Source: Sphingobacteriales bacterium (GTDB taxonomy: Bacteria; Bacteroidota; Bacteroidia; Chitinophagales; JADIYW01). Taken from it: DNA of 64,000 nt. The notes under the pieces were generated by a model. That model was not told where the DNA came from. It worked only from the letters and a program-made list of their open reading frames with translations, and searched no databases. Numbering within the stretch: the stretch's first letter is position 1; each line of letters opens with the position of its first letter. Shown piece by piece: positions 47,577 through 54,724 of the stretch. The position numbers were made by a program, and so were the translations under genes. Where the stretch lies: the NCBI GenBank assembly GCA_016699615.1, contig CP064984.1, positions 2,576,001 through 2,640,000 of the forward strand, read 5' to 3'.

Positions 47577-48404
47577 ATGAGAAGGTATATAACCTTGTTA
47601 ATCTGTATAGTGAGTAGCCTAATCGGCTACTCACAGTCAGATTCGAAACCTATTATAGGTGTCGCTGAATTTACTAAAGAAGTAGATTCTAAATATGCTA
47701 GTGCTGTAGCTGAAAAGGTAGTTCAAATAGTAACAAATACTAAAAGATTTACTGTTGTTGACCGTACAAGCTACGATAAAGTAAAACAAGAACTCGAATT
47801 CCAAAAAACAGAAGCTTTTATTGATAGTAAAAATACAGTTAAACAAGATGTAGCATTAGCAGCACAATTTATGATTGTAGGACACATTGTAAAAATGAGT
47901 GTGTATGCTATGAAAAATCCAGATGGTACAGTTAATGGCTATAAAGCAAGTGTTGCTTTTACAATAAAAGTTAATGATGTAGAAACTGGAAAAACAACAG
48001 AAGCAGAAAGTTTTCAAACAGAAGTTAGTCCTTTAATGTTATCTCCTGAAAGTGCTGTTAATGAAGCGTTGAAATCTGTAGAACCAAATTTGACTTCATA
48101 CTTTATTAAGAATTTCCCTTTGACAACTAAAATAAGTAAAATCCTAACTTCTAAAAAAAAAGGCGAGAGTTACTGTTTTAATTGCAGGTGGTAAATCATT
48201 TGGGTTTAAAGAAGGGACAAACTAATTGTTGAGAAAAATGAGTTGATTGACGGCAAACCATACCCCTCTCAAATTGGTGAAATAAAAATAATAAAAATGG
48301 CAGGCGATGACTTTTCAGAATGTACTGTTTCCGATGGTGGTAAAGAAATACTATCAAGATTTAATGCTGCCGAAAAGTTGACTTGTAAACTAATCGTAAA
48401 ATAA
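47577..48404 (+). CDS. Cassette 2, gene 2: CsgG-like envelope protein, two compensating frameshifts
   Basis: About 275 codons when joined. The signal peptide is followed by a CsgG-type domain: KPIIGVAEFTKEVDSKYASAVAEKVVQIVTNTKRFTVVDR, then QFMIVGHIVKMSV and AFTIKVNDVETGKT. CsgG forms a secretion pore in the outer membrane; related small proteins occur in many lipoprotein clusters. The frame shifts in a nine-A run (48153-48161, eight expected) and back near 48219-48221 (one A missing). The C-terminal part includes AGGKSFGFKEGTKLIVEKNE and ends ...TCKLIVK. It could be error or recent decay. Confidence 0.75.
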
Positions 48405-48409
48405 TATTT

Positions 48410-48880
48410 ATGAAAAAAATCAATAAAATAAGCTCTTTAGTAATTGTATCACTGTTATTAATTACTACTGGCTGTAGTATGAAAACCCTACCGTCTGCCG
48501 AAGTAAATTATCTTTCGGGCAAAGAAGGTACTATAACAATGAGAGCAATAGGTATTGGCTCAAATCAAGAAGATGCAATAGTTGATGCTGAAAAAAATGC
48601 GTTCAATGTAATATTTTTCAGAGGTCTGCCAGAGTCAGAACAAAAAATTGCCCTAATAGGAACAAATGAAACGGAAGAAAAAGAAAAGAACAAGGATTTT
48701 TTTAATAAGTTTTATAAAGATAAAAGATATAAAACTTTTGTAATGTCTTCAATCCCTACAAGTGATTTAACTAAGCATAAAGGAGGCAAAAAAAGTATCG
48801 CTATTGATGTTAAAATTAACTTGGTAGCTTTAAGAAAAGATTTAGAACAAAATAACATAATCCGTAAATTTGGATTTTAA
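48410..48880 (+). CDS. Cassette 2, gene 3: small lipoprotein
   Basis: 156 residues. The lipobox is LITTGC after a typical signal sequence. The mature part (MRAIGIGSNQEDAIVDAEKNAFNVIFFRGLP) resembles the 'G-x-x-x-A-x-x-x-A-x-x-x-A' pattern of LPP20-type lipoproteins, in which such a helix packs on a small sheet. The exact family is uncertain. It is 6 bp after the CsgG-like gene. Confidence 0.65.
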   Translation: MKKINKISSLVIVSLLLITTGCSMKTLPSAEVNYLSGKEGTITMRAIGIGSNQEDAIVDAEKNAFNVIFFRGLPESEQKIALIGTNETEEKEKNKDFFNKFYKDKRYKTFVMSSIPTSDLTKHKGGKKSIAIDVKINLVALRKDLEQNNIIRKFGF

Positions 48881-48893
48881 AAATCAAATACTT

Positions 48894-49799
48894 ATGAAAA
48901 ATAAATATTTTATATTGGCTATACTGTTATTACAGACAAGCCTAATTAATACTGTCTTTTGTCAAAATTCCGCTACAAATAGCGGAGGGCAAGTAGTATC
49001 AGTTCAACCTAAAATTATGGTTATCCCATATACAAAAGAGGGCGAAGACCTTCGCACAGTATTGGAAAACGATGAAAACAAAAGAATAGCAATTGCTAAA
49101 ATTAAAGAGGGGTTTGATAGCAGAGGTTTTACGACAGTTGATTTTGTTGCAAAATTGAAAGCTGCAAAAGACAATAATGCTTTTACCTCGGATAATCAAA
49201 CAGACATAAAATCACAAATAATTCAAATGTCTGGAGCCGATGTTTATGTGCAAGCAGAAGTAATAGTGGAAAAAGGGCAATCGGGTAACTCGGTAAAGTT
49301 AATTCTTACAGCCTATGAAGCTTCAACAGGTAATTCGTTGTCCAACAAAGTAGGTGAAAGCGGTAAATTTTACACGGAAGATTTTAATAAGTTGGCGTCT
49401 AAAGCGGTTGAAAGTTGCGTTGAAGATTTTCTCAATATAATGCAGATTAAATTTACTGATATTGTAAATAATGGTAAATCTGTAATTGTTGATATAAGTT
49501 TTGATGCTGGTTCACAGTATAAAATGTCATCTGAAATTGGTTCAGATGGTTTGCCATTGTCAGACCAAATAGAAATGTGGATGGAGAAAAACGCATTTAA
49601 AAATAATTATCATATTCAAGGAACAACAGATTTGAAAATGATTTTTGATGATGTAAAAATCCCATTAAAAGACCAAGCTACTGGCAACAATTATAATCCA
49701 AATAAATTTGCTCTTGAATTATTCAAGTTTTTCAAAGGGTTAGGTTTGCAACCAGGTAAAGACGTAAAGGGAAGCACAATCTATATAACAATTAAATAG
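48894..49799 (+). CDS. Cassette 2, gene 4: DUF6175-like secreted protein
   Basis: 301 residues from ATG 48894; a TTG at 48870 would put eight residues before the signal peptide. The mature start PKIMVIPYTKEGEDLRTVLENDENKRIAIAKIKEGFDSRGFTTVDF resembles the DUF6175 family, whose fold is similar to CsgG-like and GNA1162-type lipoproteins. An internal helical segment and a C-terminal sheet follow. The function is unknown. It begins 14 bp after gene 3. Confidence 0.7.
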   Translation: MKNKYFILAILLLQTSLINTVFCQNSATNSGGQVVSVQPKIMVIPYTKEGEDLRTVLENDENKRIAIAKIKEGFDSRGFTTVDFVAKLKAAKDNNAFTSDNQTDIKSQIIQMSGADVYVQAEVIVEKGQSGNSVKLILTAYEASTGNSLSNKVGESGKFYTEDFNKLASKAVESCVEDFLNIMQIKFTDIVNNGKSVIVDISFDAGSQYKMSSEIGSDGLPLSDQIEMWMEKNAFKNNYHIQGTTDLKMIFDDVKIPLKDQATGNNYNPNKFALELFKFFKGLGLQPGKDVKGSTIYITIK

Positions 49800-49806
49800 T
49801 ATAAAG

Positions 49807-50751
49807 ATGAAAAAAATATATTTCGCACTAATCATATTGGCATTGTCATTACCTTCTTTTGGACAAACAACCAATGATGTTGGAAAAATTGCACTTTCAG
49901 TTGTAATGCCTGAAAATGTTGATGGTTTAGACATTTCGCAACTTTCTAAACTTCAAACAAAAATCTCTCAAATCGTTACAGTCTCGGGTTTAGCTTCATC
50001 AGGTTATAACAATAATTTTGTAGTTTATCCAAAGTTCGCAATATATGAAAGTAATATTGTAGAAGGTGGAATGCAAAATATTACTGTTGTAACAGCTGAA
50101 TTAAGTTTGTTTATAAAACAAGTTGACAATAATTTGTTGTTTTCTACAATTAGTAAACCTCTTAAAGGTAGCGGCAGTAGTAAGGAATTAGCAATTACAA
50201 ATGCAATTTCAAAAATAACAACAAATGACCCTGATTTTAAAACTTTCATAGAAACTGGAAAATTGAAAATAATAGCATATTATGAAACAAAGTGTGTTGA
50301 TATTATTAAAAAATCTGACAGTTATGTAAAAATGCAACAATACGAACAAGCTTTAGGTTTGTTAATGTCAGTACCCGAAGAAGTTTCAAGTTGTTACAAT
50401 CAAATACAGTACAAAGCTATTGAAGCATATAAAGCTTATCAAACACAAAAATGTTCTGAACTTATACAAAAAGCAAAAACTTCTCTTGCAGGTAATGACT
50501 TTGTAGGTGCATTAAATATTCTATCGGAAATTGACCCTTCTGCAACTTGCTTTAATGAAGCACAAACAATTGCGAAATCAGCCGAAACAAAAGTTAAAGC
50601 CGAAGAAAAAAAGCAATGGGATTTTCAGATGAAACAGTATAATGATGCAGTCAGTTTAGAAAAGCAAAGAATTGAAGCAATTAAAGAAATAGCAGTTTCG
50701 TACTATAAAAGTCAGCCGACAAGTGTAAATTACAATTATATTGTGAAATAG
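49807..50751 (+). CDS. Cassette 2, gene 5: secreted helical protein
   Basis: 314 residues. The signal peptide ends in SFGQ. The first half is beta-rich (KIALSVVMPENVDGLDISQLSKLQTKISQIVTVSGL...), as in the other members of this operon. From about residue 165 it turns helical with TPR-like pairs (YVKMQQYEQALGLLMSVPEE; AKTSLAGNDFVGALNILSEIDP), ending in a charged coiled coil. It is probably part of an envelope complex with the CsgG-like protein. Confidence 0.65.
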   Translation: MKKIYFALIILALSLPSFGQTTNDVGKIALSVVMPENVDGLDISQLSKLQTKISQIVTVSGLASSGYNNNFVVYPKFAIYESNIVEGGMQNITVVTAELSLFIKQVDNNLLFSTISKPLKGSGSSKELAITNAISKITTNDPDFKTFIETGKLKIIAYYETKCVDIIKKSDSYVKMQQYEQALGLLMSVPEEVSSCYNQIQYKAIEAYKAYQTQKCSELIQKAKTSLAGNDFVGALNILSEIDPSATCFNEAQTIAKSAETKVKAEEKKQWDFQMKQYNDAVSLEKQRIEAIKEIAVSYYKSQPTSVNYNYIVK

Positions 50752-50775
50752 AATGACTGTTGGACAAAGAAAACC

Positions 50776-51079
50776 TGCCCATAACAAGCGGTATAAAACA
50801 TTGGGGTTTAGGTGGTTATGCAAGCGTTCTGCCCCGCATCAAGTTCAGTGTAACTGGACAAGATAGTAGCCCGCAATCCCCAACGTTTCATACCGCCGCA
50901 CGATGTGCAAAAGTCTTCGCTACGCTTCGCCTTTTGCACATCGTGCGGCGGATTACATCCGTTGATGCGTTTGGCTCGCTACGCTCGACCTTCAACACAT
51001 CAACGGATTTGCAAAATTACTTCACTTGCAAACTTCGTTTGCAGTTCGTAACTTCGCAAATCCGCCGCACGTTGGCTGT
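50776..51079 (+). repeat. Recombination site 2 (end of cassette 2)
   Basis: Core TGCCCATAAC (50776-50785) is the reverse complement of the cassette 2 start GTTATGGGCA (46789). Variable arm GCGGTATAAAACATTGGGG (50788-50806) pairs with CCCCAACGTTTCATACCGC (50878-50896) with two A.C mismatches. The conserved block is 50902-51070 (169 bp; one A is missing in the GCGTTT-GGCTCG part). Junction GTT is at 51071. Here CCGCCGCAC just before the block adds a second, alternative 21-bp pairing with the first hairpin. Confidence 0.85.
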
Positions 51080-51113
51080 AATTTAGCGACCAGAATCACA
51101 TTAAATAAGCTTT

Positions 51114-51254
51114 ATGAAATATTTTATTTTTATTCCTTTAATTATACTTGTTATGAAATTCGGAATGTTTTCATATAAACAAGGTGACAGACAAATTCCA
51201 ACTATTGCGACAATAATTGCAATTATATTATTAATTATAATGCTAAATATATAG
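51114..51254 (+). CDS. Cassette 3, gene 1: 46-residue membrane protein
   Basis: ATG 51114 to TAG 51252-51254. It has two hydrophobic segments (MKYFIFIPLIILVMKFGMF and IPTIATIIAIILLIIMLNI) separated by SYKQGDRQ. It begins 43 bp after the cassette border, and its stop is two bases before the next ATG, so it is likely co-translated. The function is unknown. Confidence 0.55.
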   Translation: MKYFIFIPLIILVMKFGMFSYKQGDRQIPTIATIIAIILLIIMLNI

Positions 51255-51256
51255 TT

Positions 51257-51571
51257 ATGCTTTCTAAGTATGTAGGAAAAAATAAATTTGGTGGCTATAC
51301 TTACCAAATTAAATTAGACTCATTATTTCATATTTACATTAACGAAACAGAAAATAATTTGTTTCTTGTAGAATTTAAAGAATTTAAATGGATTAGCTTT
51401 AAAACTCATTTTACATTTATTTCTAAATCTAATATTGAGGAAACGATTATAGATACGTTTGAAAAAGTATATGAATTCTATGACAATCACCCAAAATATG
51501 AATGGTCAGAACAAGCATGTAGGAATAAATTAAATCATGTACTTGACTTATTAGACCGCATTGAAAAATAA
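51257..51571 (+). CDS. Cassette 3, gene 2: hypothetical cytoplasmic protein
   Basis: 104 residues with a mixed alpha/beta pattern (IKLDSLFHIYINETENNLFLVEFKEFKWISF, then helices ETIIDTFEKVYEFYDNHP and CRNKLNHVLDLLDRI). There is no signal peptide and no recognised family. It ends two bases before the core of site 3. Confidence 0.55.
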   Translation: MLSKYVGKNKFGGYTYQIKLDSLFHIYINETENNLFLVEFKEFKWISFKTHFTFISKSNIEETIIDTFEKVYEFYDNHPKYEWSEQACRNKLNHVLDLLDRIEK

Positions 51572-51573
51572 AC

Positions 51574-51878
51574 TACAGCCAACAAAAAATTGGCACTAGT
51601 TGTGGTAGATTTGGTAAATTAAGTATTGTGTATTATATTTAATTTGTAAATAAGTGTTGGTTCGTGCTATACACGCACAACCAGCGCCAATTTTCAGCCG
51701 ATGTGCAAAAGTCTTCGCTACGCTACGCCTTTTGCACATCGTGCGGCGGATTACATCCGTTGATGCGTTTAGGCTCGCTACGCTCGACCTTCAACACATC
51801 AACGGATTTGCAAAATTACTTCACTTGCAAACTTCGTTTGCAGTTCGTAACTTCGCAAATCCGCCGCACGTTAGCGGT
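51574..51878 (+). repeat. Recombination site 3 (end of cassette 3)
   Basis: Core TACAGCCAAC (51574-51583) is the reverse complement of the cassette 3 start GTTGGCTGTA (51071). Variable arm AAAATTGGCACTAGTTGTG (51586-51604) pairs with CACAACCAGCGCCAATTTT (51676-51694) with two A.C mismatches. An inner AAATTAA/TTAATTT cap is present. The conserved block is 51700-51869 (170 bp, one substitution, CTACGCTACGCC). Junction GTT is at 51870. Confidence 0.85.
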
Positions 51879-51920
51879 CAGCTTAAAAACGACCGTGCTA
51901 AAATTAACGACTGACAAATA

Positions 51921-52832
51921 ATGGAATTTATAACAATTGACTTTGAAACTGCAACAGCACAACGAGACAGTCCTTGTGAAATTGGCTTGACATTCGTTCA
52001 AGGCGGACAAATCGTTGATACAAAATCCTGGTTGATAAAGCCAATGTATAACGAGTTTGACTATTTCAACATTTTAATTCACGGAATAAGACCAGAACAC
52101 GTTGCTGACAAACCAGAGTTTAACGAACTATGGGCAGAGATAAAACCGCTTGTTGAAAACAAATTTTTAATCGCACATAATGCAGGTTTTGATATTAGTG
52201 TTTTACGCAAGACACTTGAAGCGTATCAATTACCATTTCCGACACTAAATTATTCTTGCAGTTACATCTTTTCAAAGAAAGTTTGGCAAGGACTTCCAGC
52301 ATACGACTTAAAGACACTCTGTAAAGTAAATAATATTGCCCTTAAACATCACAGAGCAGGTGCAGACAGCAAAGCAACGGCTGAACTTACTTTAAAGGCT
52401 TTTGAAATAGCGGGCATTTCATCGATTGACGACTTTCCCGAAAAACTTAAAACAACTATTGGACAACTTTATGACGGTGGTTATAGACCTTCTGAAACCA
52501 AAAGAATTTACAAAGCCAAAGACTTGACAAAAATTGTTGGCGACCCAACAAAGCATAATGCTGACAGTATATTTTACGGCAGAACAGTTGTGTTTACAGG
52601 AGCATTATCATCAATGGTTCGTGCAGAAGCACAACAAACAATTGCAGACATTGGTGGAATAATCGGAAATAGCGTAACAAAGGACACAGACTTTTTAATT
52701 GTTGGACAACAAGATTACCGAGTTGTTGGAGATGACGGAATGAGTAGTAAACAAGAAAAAGCAATTAAGCAAATTGAGAAAGGTTCAACACTTGAAATCC
52801 TGTCAGAAGATGACTTTTTAAAGAACTTGTAA
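51921..52832 (+). CDS. Cassette 4: DnaQ-type exonuclease with C-terminal BRCT-like domain
   Basis: 303 residues. The DEDDh 3'-5' exonuclease core has D7/E9 in TIDFETA, Asp in IAHNAGFDISVL, and His/Asp in HHRAGADSKAT. After a linker, residues about 220-303 form a BRCT-like fold (FYGRTVVFTGALSSMVRAEAQQTIADIGGIIGNSVTKDTDFLIVG), as in the end of DNA ligases. It is a likely DNA-repair or editing nuclease. The cassette has one gene, starting 51 bp after the border. Confidence 0.92.
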   Translation: MEFITIDFETATAQRDSPCEIGLTFVQGGQIVDTKSWLIKPMYNEFDYFNILIHGIRPEHVADKPEFNELWAEIKPLVENKFLIAHNAGFDISVLRKTLEAYQLPFPTLNYSCSYIFSKKVWQGLPAYDLKTLCKVNNIALKHHRAGADSKATAELTLKAFEIAGISSIDDFPEKLKTTIGQLYDGGYRPSETKRIYKAKDLTKIVGDPTKHNADSIFYGRTVVFTGALSSMVRAEAQQTIADIGGIIGNSVTKDTDFLIVGQQDYRVVGDDGMSSKQEKAIKQIEKGSTLEILSEDDFLKNL

Positions 52833-52864
52833 TGACAACAAACTATGACAGAAAAGAAAGCCGA

Positions 52865-53172
52865 ACCGCTAACATCGTATTGGCAATAGTGGGGCTGACA
52901 GTTGTAAACTCAACATTTGTAATTCTATTGGGCATTTGTGCAAATGTTGGGCTGACGTTTTTCAAATGCCCCACCATCGCCAATACGTAAACCGATGTGC
53001 AAAAGTCTTCGCTACGCTTCGCCTTTTGCACATCGTGCGGCGGATTACATCCGATGATGCGTTTAGGCTCGCTACGCTCGACCTTCAACACATCAACGGA
53101 TTTGCAAAATTACTTCACTTGCAAACTTCGTTTGCAGTTCGTAACTTCGCAAATCCGCCGCACGTTGTGCAA
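52865..53172 (+). repeat. Recombination site 4 (end of cassette 4)
   Basis: Core ACCGCTAAC (52865-52873) is the reverse complement of the cassette 4 start GTTAGCGGT (51870). Variable arm CGTATTGGCAATAGTGGGGC (52876-52895) pairs with GCCCCACCATCGCCAATACG (52968-52987) with two A.C mismatches. The inner cap is AACATTTG/CAAATGTT. The conserved block is 52994-53163 (170 bp, one substitution, CCGATGATG). Junction GTT is at 53164. Confidence 0.85.
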
Positions 53173-53182
53173 CATTTGAAAA

Positions 53183-53719
53183 ATGAAAGCAGGAGTACAT
53201 TGGAAAATATTAATCCCATTCGTTTTAACGCCAATTTTGGCTTTAGGACTTTTCATTCCTGTTTATCTGAAAATAAAAGCAAGTGGTGAGATTCCAGAAG
53301 ACAACATACTGATACCACTTGGCATTTTCGGGCTTTTAGGAGCGTGGCTGCTTTTGACAACTATACTAAGAGCAAAGACCATTCGATTAGCAAATAACAA
53401 GCTGACAATCTTTAGAATTTTCACATTTCAAAGACTTGAATATGAAGCGGAAGACATAGTTTCTCATTCTATTTCAGGACATATGAATCCTTGGGACGAC
53501 TATGCTATTTTGCAGTTTAAGACTAAAGACGGTAAGACACATTCCGTTGTTAGCTATGAATTGAGACATTTCGACAAAATTGTTGCTTGGGTTGGCAAGA
53601 CAAACGCCAAGTACGAGAAAATTGGAATGATGAGTTTTGTGACCAAAGAATATGGAGTTCCATTTCTAATCGGACTAACGATTATTGGCGGACTTCTTAT
53701 TGAACTGAAATTAAAATAA
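53183..53719 (+). CDS. Cassette 5: membrane protein with PH-like domain
   Basis: 178 residues. Two N-terminal membrane helices (about 8-30 and 42-62) are followed by a PH-like sheet (KTIRLANNKLTIFRIFTFQRLEYEAEDIVSHSI ... AILQFKTKDGKTHSVVSYEL) and a final hydrophobic helix. The pattern resembles small bacterial PH-domain membrane proteins. The role is unknown. It starts 19 bp after the cassette border. Confidence 0.6.
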   Translation: MKAGVHWKILIPFVLTPILALGLFIPVYLKIKASGEIPEDNILIPLGIFGLLGAWLLLTTILRAKTIRLANNKLTIFRIFTFQRLEYEAEDIVSHSISGHMNPWDDYAILQFKTKDGKTHSVVSYELRHFDKIVAWVGKTNAKYEKIGMMSFVTKEYGVPFLIGLTIIGGLLIELKLK

Positions 53720-53724
53720 AAAAC

Positions 53725-54029
53725 GTTGCACAACAAAGCATATAGCTTATGGCGGGTGAACGGCTGCTAGCAAGGTTTTTGCTTCTTAGTCAGCTTTGGT
53801 TTCGTGGGACACTAAAGTACTTCGAAACCGCCACAAGCCATATGCAAACCGATGTGCAAAAGTCTTCGCTACGCTTCGCCTTTTGCACATCGTGCGGCGG
53901 ATTACATCCGTTGATGCGTTTAGGCTCGCTACGCTCGACTTTCAACACATCAACGGATTTGCAAAATTACTTCACTTGCAAACTTCGTTTGCAGTTCGTA
54001 ACTTCGCAAATCCGCCGCATGTTACCTGC
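53725..54029 (+). repeat. Recombination site 5 (end of cassette 5)
   Basis: Core GTTGCACAAC (53725-53734) is the reverse complement of the cassette 5 start GTTGTGCAAC (53164). Variable arm GCATATAGCTTATGGCGG (53738-53755) pairs with CCGCCACAAGCCATATGC (53828-53845) with two A.C mismatches. The conserved block is 53851-54020 (170 bp; GACTTT for GACCTT, and its last base is T, so the closing stem gains a G.T pair). Junction GTT is at 54021. Confidence 0.85.
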
Positions 54030-54061
54030 AACCGTTTCCGAACATAATCACAACAAAATAT

Positions 54062-54092
54062 TTTGATTTAATACCAATACTTGGTATATTTG
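54062..54092 (+). promoter_or_regulatory. Promoter and operator of the ParDE module
   Basis: -33 TTTG (54062-54065), exactly 19 bases, then -7 TATATTTG (54085-54092), a perfect Bacteroidota promoter. A palindrome ATACCAA-TAC-TTGGTAT (54071-54087) sits in the spacer and overlaps the -7, the usual place for ParD autorepression. It is the only complete promoter of this kind seen within the array. Confidence 0.75.
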
Positions 54093-54108
54093 AATCAAAT
54101 TATAAATA

Positions 54109-54360
54109 ATGGCTAAAAATACATCGATTTTATTGGGAGATTATTTTGACAATTTCATTAATCAACAAATTAAAAGCGGAAAATTTTCTTCGGCAAGTGA
54201 GGTTGTGCGAACAGCTCTAAGAATGTTTGAATTTGAAGAACCTAAAAAATCTGAATTAATAAACGAACTGAAAAAAGGAGAAAAATCAGAATTTGTAAAA
54301 GATTTTAATCGTGAAAATTTTAGAAAAGAGCTTCATCAAAAACATATCGCTGAACAATGA
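54109..54360 (+). CDS. parD: Cassette 6: ParD-like antitoxin
   Basis: 83 residues. The ribbon-helix-helix start MAKNTSILLGDYFDNFINQQIKSGKFSSASEVVRTALRMFE is the ParD/CopG pattern (LG-x-x-FDxFI ... G-x-x-x-SASEVVR-ALR). The acidic tail binds the toxin. It overlaps the toxin gene by four bases (ATGA). It probably represses its own promoter through the palindrome at 54071-54087. Confidence 0.92.
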   Translation: MAKNTSILLGDYFDNFINQQIKSGKFSSASEVVRTALRMFEFEEPKKSELINELKKGEKSEFVKDFNRENFRKELHQKHIAEQ

Positions 54361-54656
54361 ATTATAAAATAAGTATTGAAGCGAAAAATGACATTGAAAA
54401 GATTTGGCTTTACACTTTCGAGAATTGGTCGCTTGAACAAGCAGAGCGATATTTTGATTTGATAATGGATGAAATTGAATACATTGCGGAAAATCCAAAT
54501 TCTGGAAAAGATTTTAACGATATAAGAAAAGGATATTTAAGAACTCGAATAAAATCACATTTCATTTTTTACAAAATAAATCAAAAACAAAACGAAGTGG
54601 AAATTATCAGAATTCTGCATCAAAGAATGGATATTGAAAACAAACTAAACGAATAA
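54357..54656 (+). CDS. parE: Cassette 6: ParE-like toxin
   Basis: 99 residues. The ParE pattern is seen: YKISIEAKNDIEKIWLYTFENWSLEQAERYFDLI, then IRKGYLRTRIKSHFIFYKI and VEIIRILHQRMDIE (the conserved 'I-x-I-x-R-x-L-H-x-x-M-D' end). It is the last gene of the array. Toxin-antitoxin cassettes are known to stabilise large integron arrays against loss. Confidence 0.92.
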   Translation: MNYKISIEAKNDIEKIWLYTFENWSLEQAERYFDLIMDEIEYIAENPNSGKDFNDIRKGYLRTRIKSHFIFYKINQKQNEVEIIRILHQRMDIENKLNE

Positions 54657-54680
54657 AGTATGGCTACATACAACATCGGT

Positions 54681-54698
54681 GGCAGTTGCACAACGTGG
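54681..54698 (+). other. Terminal core-like site without arm or block
   Basis: GGCAGTTGCACAACGTGG. It contains GTTGCACAAC, the same core as site 5 (not the complement of the cassette 6 start GTTACCTGC). No variable arm and no conserved block follow. The array therefore ends in a truncated or chimaeric site. The same 18-mer with one change is at 12735-12752. Confidence 0.5.
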
Positions 54699-54724
54699 TA
54701 TTTTTTGAGGTCGTTTTACACAAC

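Larger units (their letters stand above)
45674..54698 (+). mobile_element. Integron-like gene cassette array (six cassettes)
   Basis: Cassette borders by the GTT of each junction: 45674, 46789, 51071, 51870, 53164 and 54021. The last cassette ends at about 54693. Cassettes 1-5 each start with GTT plus 6-7 bases (GTTGGTAGCA, GTTATGGGCA, GTTGGCTGTA, GTTAGCGGT, GTTGTGCAAC) and each ends in a site whose core is the reverse complement of that same start. All genes point away from the recombinase. Cargo is one protein in cassettes 1, 4 and 5, a five-gene operon in cassette 2, two small genes in cassette 3, and a toxin-antitoxin pair in cassette 6. Confidence 0.8.
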
